Shown here piece by piece: positions 16,143-25,209 of a stretch of DNA of 64,000 nucleotides. Positions within the stretch are counted from its first letter, which is position 1. Each line of letters starts with the position of its first letter. The stretch spans positions 62,001 to 126,000 of the forward strand of contig CANMML010000002.1 of assembly GCA_947499005.1 (NCBI GenBank), written 5' to 3'. The position numbers were made by a program, and so were the translations under genes. Below the pieces are notes generated by a model. The model did not search any database and was not told the origin of the DNA. It worked only from the letters and a program-made list of their open reading frames with translations. This DNA is from an uncultured Aquimarina sp. GTDB taxonomy: Bacteria; Bacteroidota; Bacteroidia; Flavobacteriales; Flavobacteriaceae.

Positions 16143-18149
16143 ATGAAATTTATATCATATCATACTATCTTAATAAGCATTATTATGCTTTTTTCAAGCT
16201 CTATATTATTATCTCAACCACAGGCTCCTTCAGGAAAGAAATGGCAATCTGTCCAAGAACTTTCTGATGAATTCAATAGCTTTAATAGTGGGAAATGGCA
16301 AAAAGGACACCCATATTGGAGCGGAAGATCTCCTAGTCAATTTAATAATAACAATGTCACTTATAGTGATGGTAAATTACGAATTAGAGCATCTGTTAGA
16401 AATGCTAATCGTACTGGAGATTGGATTTGGACGGGTTGTCTTACATCCAATAATAAAAGTTTTAAGAAAGGCATGTATGCTGAAGCCAGAGTAAAACATG
16501 CCGATTTAGCTATAGTGTCTTCTTTTTGGATGCAAGGAGATTATAGCGAAATTGATGTGATGGAAAATTGGGGAGAGGTTAAAAACTCTAATTGGTCACA
16601 TTTGGACTATACCATGGAAATGAATACGCATTATTTTCCAAAGCCTTGTGGTTTTGATTGTGATCAAACAACGCAAAGACATCATCGAAATGCAGGCAAT
16701 GTGAAAAATTCGGAGCAATATGCTAGATATGGAGTTTGGTGGAAAGATGCACAAACAGTCATATGGTATAGAAATGGGCAAGAAGTGGCAAGAGCTACTC
16801 CTGCAGGAGCATTTAATGAAGCAATGTATATGTTTTTTGATATGGAAGCTTTTACCTGGGGACCAGGATTACCAGAAGTCAGTGAATTAGGAAATTCAGG
16901 AAAAAGCACAGCCTATTACGATTGGGTACATACTTATGAATTAGTAAATGATAATAGTGGAGGTTCTAATGGAGGTAATACATCACAATCCCCATATAAT
17001 GGAAATAGAGGAGCGATACCAGGTACGATTCAAGTAGAGAATTATGATCTAGGAGGAGAAGGAGTTGCCTATCACGATACCAGTAATGGGAACTCTGGTG
17101 GAAAATATAGAAATGACAATGTAGATATTGAATCTAGAGATGGAGGTAATACGATCGGTTGGACAGCTAGTGGAGAGTGGTTAGAATATACGGTAAATGC
17201 TACATCTGGTAGTTATAAGATAGAAGCAAGAGTAGCTGCAATAAGTGCAGGAAAAAAAATAAAAGTAATATTAGAAGGAGTTACATTAGGAACGATTACC
17301 GTACCAAATACTAATGGTTGGGGTAATTTTCAAACAGTATCTATCAATAATATAAATGTAAGTGGAGGAAATGGGAAAATCTTACGGTTAGAATTAGAAA
17401 ATGGAGGTGTGAATATGAATTGGGTGAAATTTAGTAGCGCTAATAGTGGCGGAGGTTCAAATGGTGGAGGGAATCCCGCGAATTTTGTAATCGAAGCAGA
17501 GAGTTTTACCGATACAGGAGGTAGCGTTAATGATGCCCAATGGGGAGGCCCTGGACTTGGAGTTAATAAAGCAAGTTCAGTAATTAACTATGTAAATAAT
17601 AATGATTGGACAGATTATCAGGTGAATGTACCTGCTACAGGAACTTATAATATTGTTTACCGTATAACAAGTCCATCGAATAATGCGCAGATTAGAGTAA
17701 TTGCAGGAGGAGTCAATTCGACAACTAATGTGCCTAATAATGGTTCATGGGATAGTTATCAGAATGTAAATGGAGGTACGATTAATCTGACAGCAGGAAA
17801 TCAAACGATTCGTGTTTTAGCTTCGGGGAGTGATACATGGCAATGGAACTTAGATAAAGTGACATTTAGTACGAGTAGTGGTTCAAAATTAATAGATGGG
17901 CAGGTATCAGATGAAAATGATATTGAAGTTTTCCCTAATCCTATTTCAGATCAGATGACAATATCAGGCTTAGAAGAAGGAGTATATAATGTTTCATTAT
18001 ACAATTTAGAAGGAAAAATAGTGCTCAATACTACTTCGAGTATTACGAATGGGGTAATTATACCCGTTTCAGGTATTGTTTCTGGATTATATATTTTAAG
18101 GGTTTCTGGAGAAAAAGGAAATTATATAAAGAAAGTAAGCGTACAATAA
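16143..18149 (+). CDS. Secreted GH16 polysaccharide hydrolase with two CBM6 domains and T9SS sorting domain
   Basis: The ATG at 16143 gives a clean signal peptide (MKFISYHTILISIIMLFSSS), so the longer in-frame start at 16014 is rejected; 668 residues. The GH16 module covers about residues 30-260 with the catalytic EIDVME motif (Glu136, Asp138, Glu141). Two CBM6-type beta-sandwich modules follow (about 285-425 and 435-575), each with the E.E.. opening and the conserved W near the end, joined by Gly/Ser/Asn linkers. The last 75 residues are a type A T9SS C-terminal domain (VFPNPISDQMTI ... GLYILRV), so the enzyme is exported through the outer membrane. Substrate is likely a red-algal galactan such as agar, porphyran or carrageenan; the exact GH16 subfamily cannot be fixed by eye. 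Confidence 0.88.
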   Translation: MKFISYHTILISIIMLFSSSILLSQPQAPSGKKWQSVQELSDEFNSFNSGKWQKGHPYWSGRSPSQFNNNNVTYSDGKLRIRASVRNANRTGDWIWTGCLTSNNKSFKKGMYAEARVKHADLAIVSSFWMQGDYSEIDVMENWGEVKNSNWSHLDYTMEMNTHYFPKPCGFDCDQTTQRHHRNAGNVKNSEQYARYGVWWKDAQTVIWYRNGQEVARATPAGAFNEAMYMFFDMEAFTWGPGLPEVSELGNSGKSTAYYDWVHTYELVNDNSGGSNGGNTSQSPYNGNRGAIPGTIQVENYDLGGEGVAYHDTSNGNSGGKYRNDNVDIESRDGGNTIGWTASGEWLEYTVNATSGSYKIEARVAAISAGKKIKVILEGVTLGTITVPNTNGWGNFQTVSINNINVSGGNGKILRLELENGGVNMNWVKFSSANSGGGSNGGGNPANFVIEAESFTDTGGSVNDAQWGGPGLGVNKASSVINYVNNNDWTDYQVNVPATGTYNIVYRITSPSNNAQIRVIAGGVNSTTNVPNNGSWDSYQNVNGGTINLTAGNQTIRVLASGSDTWQWNLDKVTFSTSSGSKLIDGQVSDENDIEVFPNPISDQMTISGLEEGVYNVSLYNLEGKIVLNTTSSITNGVIIPVSGIVSGLYILRVSGEKGNYIKKVSVQ

Positions 18150-18190
18150 TTAATACCTGAAATAGCAGAATCAGTATTATTAAAGATATA

Positions 18191-18229
18191 AGCCAAGAAC
18201 TAATAGAAAATAGAGTTCTTGGCTTTTAT
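18191..18229 (+). terminator. Rho-independent terminator of the GH16 gene
   Basis: Stem AGCCAAGAACT (18191-18201) / AGTTCTTGGCT (18214-18224), then TTTAT. Lies about 40 bases after the GH16 stop. Confidence 0.75.
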
Positions 18230-18352
18230 AATTTACATTTACTCAAGAAAAGCATCCATTCACTAATTAAAATATTAGTTAACAGTTATTTATGGTTAAT
18301 ATTGATAAAGCTGAAAAGCTGTAACCAATTTTTAATTTTAAATCTTTTAACT

Positions 18353-18526
18353 ATGGGATTAACTGTTTTGTACGGTGTAGGTATTAGAAAAGCAATAGCT
18401 TCTAATAGCCTAGAGGAAATGAAAGCAATTGCTGAACAAGCAAAAAAAACCATCAAAGAGCATGGTGACATTGCTTCAGCTTATGTAGAACTTCAAGAAG
18501 CAATTGACAAGCTAGAAGGGAAGTAA
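18353..18526 (+). CDS. DUF1843 domain small protein
   Basis: 57 residues from the ATG at 18353; an in-frame TTG at 18302 would add 17 residues. The sequence TVLYGVGIRKAIASNSLEEM ... HGDIASAYVELQEAIDKLE matches the DUF1843 pattern (LYG.AI..AI..GDL..MK ... A...L...I..LE), a short mostly helical domain of unknown function. It is a stand-alone unit with its own strong terminator. A radical SAM/SPASM enzyme and a methyltransferase follow about 350 bases later, which raises the possibility that this is a substrate peptide; no leader or core can be told apart by eye. Confidence 0.7.
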   Translation: MGLTVLYGVGIRKAIASNSLEEMKAIAEQAKKTIKEHGDIASAYVELQEAIDKLEGK

Positions 18527-18532
18527 CAAAGT

Positions 18533-18573
18533 AAAGAGAGTATTCAAAATGATTTTGAATACTCTCTTTTTTA
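18533..18573 (+). terminator. Strong Rho-independent terminator after the DUF1843 gene
   Basis: A perfect 17-bp stem (AAAGAGAGTATTCAAAA at 18533-18549 pairing with 18553-18569), loop TGA, then TTTAT. It separates the DUF1843 gene from the radical SAM gene. Confidence 0.9.
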
Positions 18574-18876
18574 TTGGCGGCCAAAGGGTATGATCCTCCA
18601 AGGACTACCTTGAAATTAAGGTTTTATTGGTCTCAATAATAGTTAAAACTATCTGCTTTAGTACATCTCACTTTTAGTTTCTGAAAATTTTATCTACGGC
18701 TATAGGCATTAAGCTTACAGCAATAAGTTAGAAAACAGAAAAGACTTTCAGTTGTAACCAAAACTATGGATCTTCCAGTCTATAGTGGTTCATTTCTATT
18801 GTAGAATTTAGTTAAAGTATTAAATGTCATCCTGGCAAAACCACAATCGAGCTTACGCTTATTAAAAAAGATCATT
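18574..18876. other. Gene-free leader of the radical SAM gene
   Basis: About 300 bases. A stretch at 18581-18629 (CCAAAGGGTATGATCCTCC ...) resembles one at 53089-53139. Otherwise nothing recognisable; the radical SAM promoter should be here. Confidence 0.4.
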
Positions 18877-20295
18877 ATGGATTCTAAAGTTTCACAACGA
18901 TATCGAATAGATGAAGATTATAGTCAAGCCATTCCAGTACATGTCGTATGGGAGATTACGTTGGCGTGTAATTTAAAATGCAGCCATTGTGGGTCTCGAG
19001 CAGGAAAGGTGCGTCCTGGCGAATTGACCACAGAGCAGTGCTTCGAAGTTATCGATAAACTGGCCGAACTGGGTACACGTGAGATCTCAATTATAGGAGG
19101 AGAAGCTTTTTTAAGAAAAGATTGGTTAGAAATTATAAGTCGAATTGATGGACATGGTATGGAATGCTCCATGCAATCAGGGGCATATAATCTTAATGAA
19201 AAAAGAATTGTAGCAGCAAAAGAGGCTGGGATTAAAAATATAGGGATTTCCATAGATGGATTGCCCGAAGTTCATAACGAAATAAGAGGTCGAAGTGCTT
19301 CTTATCAACACGCAATGAAAGCACTTTCATTACTCGATAAGCATAATATTACATCAAGTGTAAATACTGTAATTACCAAATTGAATCAGTTTCAACTGGA
19401 TGAATTGCTGGATGATTTTATACAAAGGGGAGTCAAAAATTGGCAAATTCAATTGATGGTAGCAATGGGTAATGCTGTAGAAAATGACCATTTAATTATT
19501 CAACCTTATGAGCTTGTAGATTTATATGAGCGATTAATTAAAGTATACAGAAGGGCCTTAGAAAATGGAATTGTAGTACAAGCAGGTAATAACATAGGAT
19601 ATTATGGGCCTTATGAGCATATTTGGAGGCAAGGAAATGACGCTTATTGGTCGGGTTGTAATGCAGGGCATACGGCAATAGGAATTGAAGCAGACGGAGT
19701 TATTAAAGGATGTCCATCGTTGCCAACAACCGATTACACGGCAGGTAATATCAAGGATATGGACTTAAGAGATATCTGGAAGTATTCCGAGCAAATGCAA
19801 TTTACTCGTTATCGAAATGAAGAAGAATTATGGGGTAATTGTAAGACATGTTATTATGCTAGTTCTTGTATGGCAGGATGTACATGGACCAGTCATTCAT
19901 TATTTGGAAGAAGAGGAAATAACCCATATTGCCACCATCGCGCGTTGAATTTATTGAAGCAAGGAAAAAAAGAACGCATAAGAAAAATACAAGAAGCCGA
20001 AGGGAAACCATTCGATTGTGGATTATTTGAAATAGTAGTAGAAGATCTTAATGGAAAAGTGATAGAGGTGCATAATCCATTAGATTATCCAATGCCCGAA
20101 GTGCCTAAAAAGCCGCAAATTAGAAAACCTGTTAGTATGGAAATCTGTCATGGATGCCATCAACATGTATACTCTGGTACAGAAATTTGTCCGCATTGCG
20201 ATGATAATATCGATGAGAAAAAGAACGAATACGAAAGCAAAATGAAGGATGCGGAAAGAGCTTATAAAAAATTACTTCAGTTATTAGAAGCATAG
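18877..20295 (+). CDS. Radical SAM/SPASM protein with C-terminal zinc ribbon
   Basis: 472 residues. The radical SAM motif CNLKCSHC (Cys31, Cys35, Cys38) binds the SAM-cleaving [4Fe-4S] cluster; IIGGEAFL is the GGE motif. A SPASM domain with extra clusters follows: Cys261, Cys279, Cys322, Cys325, Cys331, Cys335 and a later PYC. The C-terminus adds CHGC ... CPHC, a probable zinc ribbon, then a charged helix. SPASM enzymes often modify ribosomal peptides or enzymes. It is followed 4 bases later by a methyltransferase, so the two form an operon; the DUF1843 peptide gene lies upstream. The family call is firm, the substrate is unknown. Confidence 0.88.
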   Translation: MDSKVSQRYRIDEDYSQAIPVHVVWEITLACNLKCSHCGSRAGKVRPGELTTEQCFEVIDKLAELGTREISIIGGEAFLRKDWLEIISRIDGHGMECSMQSGAYNLNEKRIVAAKEAGIKNIGISIDGLPEVHNEIRGRSASYQHAMKALSLLDKHNITSSVNTVITKLNQFQLDELLDDFIQRGVKNWQIQLMVAMGNAVENDHLIIQPYELVDLYERLIKVYRRALENGIVVQAGNNIGYYGPYEHIWRQGNDAYWSGCNAGHTAIGIEADGVIKGCPSLPTTDYTAGNIKDMDLRDIWKYSEQMQFTRYRNEEELWGNCKTCYYASSCMAGCTWTSHSLFGRRGNNPYCHHRALNLLKQGKKERIRKIQEAEGKPFDCGLFEIVVEDLNGKVIEVHNPLDYPMPEVPKKPQIRKPVSMEICHGCHQHVYSGTEICPHCDDNIDEKKNEYESKMKDAERAYKKLLQLLEA

Positions 20296-20299
20296 TATT

Positions 20300-20857
20300 A
20301 TGGAGGATATAAATATAGACATCAATGCGATAGAAAGTAAACTAGATCTAGCACAAATTACGGTAAAGCATGGTTTACATTCTTTTAGATATGGGACTTC
20401 AGCTTTTTTGGATAAAGTGTTCGAATGCATATCGTTATCAGAAAAAGATGTCTTTTATGATTTGGGAAGTGGTTATGGTTTAGTCCTTGCATATGGAGCT
20501 CAAAAATTTCCACAAGCAACCTTTAAAGGGATCGAAATTTTAGAAGAGCGATATACGGTGAGTCAAGAACTAAAAGAAGAATATCAGTTGCAAAATGTAA
20601 CCTTTATTCAGAAAGATATGTTTAGTTATGACTTTTCCGATGGTAGCGTTTTTTACATCAATAATCCACTGTTTGAAGATATGTACGATCGTCTTTTCGA
20701 GAAATTAAAAGACATCGCTAAAAGTAAAGAAATCACCATTATTGCAGAATCTAGAACAACGTGTTTTGATGATCAATCATGGCTTCAAAAGCAAGAATAT
20801 TATGCAATCGATGTACAACGAGAAATTGCATTTTACAAGTCCATATCAAATTTATAA
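20300..20857 (+). CDS. Class I SAM-dependent methyltransferase
   Basis: 185 residues. Motif I FYDLGSGYGLVLAYGA, an acidic residue after beta-2 (KGIEILEERY), and a later VFYINNPLF resembling motif IV fit the Rossmann methyltransferase fold; the DLGSGYG..Y arrangement recalls DOT1-like or small-molecule methyltransferases. It starts 4 bases after the radical SAM gene and ends before a gap of about 120 bases. It probably acts on the same substrate as the radical SAM enzyme. The substrate is not visible in the sequence. Confidence 0.75.
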   Translation: MEDINIDINAIESKLDLAQITVKHGLHSFRYGTSAFLDKVFECISLSEKDVFYDLGSGYGLVLAYGAQKFPQATFKGIEILEERYTVSQELKEEYQLQNVTFIQKDMFSYDFSDGSVFYINNPLFEDMYDRLFEKLKDIAKSKEITIIAESRTTCFDDQSWLQKQEYYAIDVQREIAFYKSISNL

Positions 20858-20976
20858 AGAGAATTAGGTTTCTAATTTCTAGTTGACTATTACAAATGAT
20901 TCGGTTTTGTACCTCAAATCTCTAAATGCAGTGTTGTTTTAAAAAGGAAGACTTATCTTGTATGCTACCTAAATGA

Positions 20977-23900
20977 TTGGCATTGAAAAACTACACTTCA
21001 GATACAATATTTTGGATCATTGTCTTTTTCAACTTTTTAGTAGTAAGCGCTCAAACCAATATCAAGTTTGAACATATTACTTCTGAAAATGGATTATCAC
21101 AAAATGATGTAAATACGATCATTCAAGATGATCAAGGATTTATGTGGTTTGGAACCCATGATGGGTTAAATAAGTTTGATGGGTACAGCTTTAAAGTTTT
21201 TAGAAACGACGCAAATAACCCTAAAAGTATCCCAAATAACTTAGTAAGAAGTCTTCAGAAAGATAAAAACGGAAATCTTTGGATGATCAATACCAATGCT
21301 GGTATTACGAAGCTTGATCCTAAAACAGAAGAATTTACGACATATAGACACGAAAAAGGAGTACTGGATTCAGCTCCTAATAGTGAGGCTTCATCGATTT
21401 ACATCGATTTGCATAATAGATTATGGGTGTGTTCTAAAGTTGGGATTAGTATTTTAGATTTAAATGAAGATATACTATCATTTTCTCATTATCCAATTAT
21501 TAATAAGCAGACTAAAGAGGTAATCTCAGTAAACAGTGTATTTCAATGTGCTGACGAACAAATATGGGTAGGCACAGACAGTGGGCTTTTTAAAGCTTTT
21601 TTTAATGGAAAGACAAACATAACTTTTGTTGATGTCACCGAAGATTTAAGTTTAGATCATTTACCAAGTGTGCAAGCCTTTTTAGAAGATGATAATAGTA
21701 ATTTTTTTGTTGGTACAGGAAATGCGGTATTTCAAAAGAGGAAAGGAGAGAATCAATTTAAGGAGATTTATAAAAGTACCGTATTTGGTTTAGCTACGGA
21801 TGATTCGGGATCGTTATGGGTAGCGAGTGCTGCGGGGTTATATAAACTTCTTTTCGATAAAAGAAATAATTCATTTCAACATCAAGAAACTTTTAGATAT
21901 GATATTGCCAAGCCCTTAGGTCTTAATCGTACTTCTATCAAAAGTTTGTATAGAGATCGTTCGGGTATTTTTTGGGCAGGAACTAAAGGAGGAGGAATCA
22001 ATAAATTCTCTCCAGAAAAAAATCCTTTCATAACGATTAAAAAAACACTTGCCCCTACGAGTCTAAGCTATAATAATATTCGTACACTTTTTAAGGATAG
22101 TCAAGGGACACTATGGGTGGGTACCGAGGGGGGTAACCTCAATTACAGCAATAATGAAAATCTTCAAGAATTAAGTTTTAATGAAGTTCGTGAGACTAGG
22201 AATGTATTTACCTTAGAAGAAGTGAAAATAGGCGAGGATAATTTCCTATTTATTGGAAGACAGTCCGACAAATCTCTTTCTAGAATAAAGCTTAATAAAG
22301 AAAAAAGATATAAGGTTGATGATATAAAAGTTCTGCCTAGTATTAAAAGAAGTGTGTTTGCTTTAAAGCAAACACAAGACGGTTTTCTTTGGGTAGGTAC
22401 CTATTCAAAAGGTCTCTATAAATTGGAATTAGACCATCAGTTAGACAAAGAAAAAATAACGCACTTTACCAAGAACAACAGTGGGCTTTCTAGTCAAATC
22501 ATAAGGAGCTTTATGCAAGATAAAGCAGGAAACTTATGGATAGGTACCGCAGAAGGGCTTAATTTTTTAGCAAGGGATCAATTAGGACATTCCAATCCCA
22601 ATTTTAAAGTGTTTAAGCATGACCCTAAAAACAGACAAACGTTATCCAATGATTATATATTAGACATATATCAGTCTAAAAATGGATCGATATGGATAGG
22701 TACTCTAGGAGGAGGGTTAAATCAATTGATATATGATGACGAAAATCAAATCGCATTTAAGCATTTCACGACAGAAGATGGTTTGTCTAACGACATCATC
22801 AAAGCAATAGAGGAAGATGAAGTAGGAAATTTATGGCTAAGTTCAAACAAAGGCTTGTCGAAATTAAAAGTGGATGATGGAAGTATTTTAAATTTCAGTA
22901 CAAGTGATGGATTGCAAGGTGAAGAGTTTTTAGAATTATCAAGTTTGAAAGTGGAAGAAGGTTATTTGCTATTTGGAGGGACAAATGGTGTCAATATTTT
23001 TAAGCCATCCGAAGTTTCCGAGCAAAGTATTCTCAAAGAGCCATTATTTACAGATTTTTATCTTCTCAATAATAAAGTATCCATTGGAGAAGAAAAGAAC
23101 GGAAGGGTATTATTAGACAAGGAAATAAATTACCAAGAAACAGTTAATTTAAAAGCTAAGGAAAATAGTTTTTCCGTAGAGTTTTCATCTACAAGTTATT
23201 TGTCTGCTAAGAAAAACAGATTTAAGTATCGCTTAGAAGGTTTCGACGAAGATTGGCAAGTAGTAGGAGCTCAAAAACGATTTGCAACATATACCAATAT
23301 CCCTTCAGGGAGCTATAATTTTAAGTTAGAAACATCTAATGGAACTGGTGGGTGGAGTTCAACTGAGAAAGTATTAAATATCAATATAGAAACACCTTGG
23401 TGGAAAACACCAATTGCCTTTTTAATATATACCCTTGTACTTGCTTCAATGTTAATAGCTTTTCGAAGATTTACTATTGTTCGAGCAGAAGAAAAACATC
23501 AGTATGAAGTAAGTAAATTAGAGAAAAAACAGTCCGAAGAATTGCAACAAATGAAGCTTGAATTCTTTACCAATATATCACACGAATTTCGTACTCCCCT
23601 CACATTACTTAAAGGCCCTTTAGATGTTTTAGAAAAAAATAACGACACCTGGAGTCCAACACAACGCCAAAAGCAGTATGATTTAATGAAGAAAAACACC
23701 AATTACCTGTTGCGTTTGGTTAATCAACTACTCGATTTTAGAAGAATGGATCGAGAAAAAATGACCTTGCAAATAGTTAATTTGGATTTGATTTCATTTA
23801 TAGAAGAAACCTCAGGGCCATTTACATTTTTAGCGACGAAAAAAAATATAGAATTTAATATCAAAACAGATAAGGATCACTTAGTAATTCCTTTTGATCC

Positions 23901-25209
23901 CGATGCATTAGAAAAGATCTTAAATAACCTATTATTCAACGCCTTTAAATTCACTCCAGAAGGCAATAGTATCACAGTAGATATCCATGATGGAAGTACA
24001 TATAAAACCCCATCATTACTAGATAAAAAATTAAACGTTTCTAATTATATAGTACTTCAAATAAAAGATACAGGCAGAGGGATTTCAAGGGATAAATTGA
24101 ATCATATTTTTGAGAGATTTTACACCGAGAAAGACAAAAACGTCCAAGGAGCAGGAATAGGATTGTCTTTTACTAAAGAATTAGTTGAATTACACGATGG
24201 GTTTATCGATGTTCAAAGTGAAGAAAATAAAGGAACAACATTTTTCATCTTATTACCTAAACATCAAAATGAGATTGTTGCTTCAAAACTTATTGAATTA
24301 GAAAAAGAAGTACTTGCAGAACAACCTATCAATTTAGCTCCAGATTTAAAAAGTTTGGAATTTGAATTGAAAGAAGGGCTTGCAAAATCACAAAAGACTG
24401 AAGATGCTGAAGGAAAAAGCCGATTGCTAATTCTTTTGGTTGAAGATAATTCGGATATACGTGATTTTATAAAAAATGGAGTTCAAGATGATTATCAAAT
24501 CATAGAAGCAAGTAATGGAGAAGAGGGAATTAAATTAGCGAAAACACATAGACCCAATGTCATTATTAGTGATATTATGATGCCCGTTATGGATGGTTTT
24601 GAAATGATTTCAAAATTGATAGAGAGTGAAGCTACAAGTAATATTCCTATCATCATGTTAACCGCAAAATCTAGCAAAGAAACAGAAAAGCAAGCATTAA
24701 AATTAGGGGTAGTTGACTTTATTAGAAAGCCATTTGACCTAGATGTACTGTTATTGAAAGTAGATAACGTATTAGAAAAGCAAAGAAAATTAAGAGATCA
24801 TTATCATGAAAAAATTTCACTAGAACCCAAAGAGATAGAAGTAGTTTCTACAGAACAACGATTTTTACAACAGGCTATGCAAATAGTAGAAGAGAACATG
24901 ATGAATACAGAATTTAGTGTAGAAATGTTGGTTTCTCAAATGGGAATGAGTAGAAGTAACTTATATTTGAAGCTTAAAGAAGTTACAGGCCTTTCTTCAA
25001 GTGAATTTATTAGAAGTGTCCGTTTAAAGCGTGCAGTTCAATTATTGAAGAAAAGTGATTTGTCTGTAAAAGAAATCATGTACATGACAGGTTTCAATAC
25101 AGCATCCTATTTCTCGAAGTGCTTTAAAAAGCAATATGGTGTTGTACCGAGTGAGTATATGAAAAAATTAAATAAAGAACAAAATACCTTAAAAGACTAC
25201 TTATCATAA
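20977..25209 (+). CDS. Hybrid two-component system sensor/regulator (HTCS)
   Basis: 1410 residues from a TTG, with an N-terminal signal anchor. The periplasmic part is a two-propeller sensor of regulator-propeller repeats (many LW.GT..GL/GLNKF units) and a Y_Y_Y domain (about 715-805), then one membrane helix (about 812-830). The cytoplasmic part has a histidine kinase with ISHEFRTPL (His869), NNLLFNAFKF, DTGRGIS and GAGIGLSFTKEL ATPase boxes, a receiver with IISDIMMPVMDG (Asp1199) and KPFD, and an AraC-type HTH at the end. Such proteins sense oligosaccharides and switch on polysaccharide loci. The sulfatase gene starts within its stop codon (TAATG), so it likely controls the sulfatase, GH29 and sugar-pathway genes downstream. 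Confidence 0.93.
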   Translation: MALKNYTSDTIFWIIVFFNFLVVSAQTNIKFEHITSENGLSQNDVNTIIQDDQGFMWFGTHDGLNKFDGYSFKVFRNDANNPKSIPNNLVRSLQKDKNGNLWMINTNAGITKLDPKTEEFTTYRHEKGVLDSAPNSEASSIYIDLHNRLWVCSKVGISILDLNEDILSFSHYPIINKQTKEVISVNSVFQCADEQIWVGTDSGLFKAFFNGKTNITFVDVTEDLSLDHLPSVQAFLEDDNSNFFVGTGNAVFQKRKGENQFKEIYKSTVFGLATDDSGSLWVASAAGLYKLLFDKRNNSFQHQETFRYDIAKPLGLNRTSIKSLYRDRSGIFWAGTKGGGINKFSPEKNPFITIKKTLAPTSLSYNNIRTLFKDSQGTLWVGTEGGNLNYSNNENLQELSFNEVRETRNVFTLEEVKIGEDNFLFIGRQSDKSLSRIKLNKEKRYKVDDIKVLPSIKRSVFALKQTQDGFLWVGTYSKGLYKLELDHQLDKEKITHFTKNNSGLSSQIIRSFMQDKAGNLWIGTAEGLNFLARDQLGHSNPNFKVFKHDPKNRQTLSNDYILDIYQSKNGSIWIGTLGGGLNQLIYDDENQIAFKHFTTEDGLSNDIIKAIEEDEVGNLWLSSNKGLSKLKVDDGSILNFSTSDGLQGEEFLELSSLKVEEGYLLFGGTNGVNIFKPSEVSEQSILKEPLFTDFYLLNNKVSIGEEKNGRVLLDKEINYQETVNLKAKENSFSVEFSSTSYLSAKKNRFKYRLEGFDEDWQVVGAQKRFATYTNIPSGSYNFKLETSNGTGGWSSTEKVLNINIETPWWKTPIAFLIYTLVLASMLIAFRRFTIVRAEEKHQYEVSKLEKKQSEELQQMKLEFFTNISHEFRTPLTLLKGPLDVLEKNNDTWSPTQRQKQYDLMKKNTNYLLRLVNQLLDFRRMDREKMTLQIVNLDLISFIEETSGPFTFLATKKNIEFNIKTDKDHLVIPFDPDALEKILNNLLFNAFKFTPEGNSITVDIHDGSTYKTPSLLDKKLNVSNYIVLQIKDTGRGISRDKLNHIFERFYTEKDKNVQGAGIGLSFTKELVELHDGFIDVQSEENKGTTFFILLPKHQNEIVASKLIELEKEVLAEQPINLAPDLKSLEFELKEGLAKSQKTEDAEGKSRLLILLVEDNSDIRDFIKNGVQDDYQIIEASNGEEGIKLAKTHRPNVIISDIMMPVMDGFEMISKLIESEATSNIPIIMLTAKSSKETEKQALKLGVVDFIRKPFDLDVLLLKVDNVLEKQRKLRDHYHEKISLEPKEIEVVSTEQRFLQQAMQIVEENMMNTEFSVEMLVSQMGMSRSNLYLKLKEVTGLSSSEFIRSVRLKRAVQLLKKSDLSVKEIMYMTGFNTASYFSKCFKKQYGVVPSEYMKKLNKEQNTLKDYLS

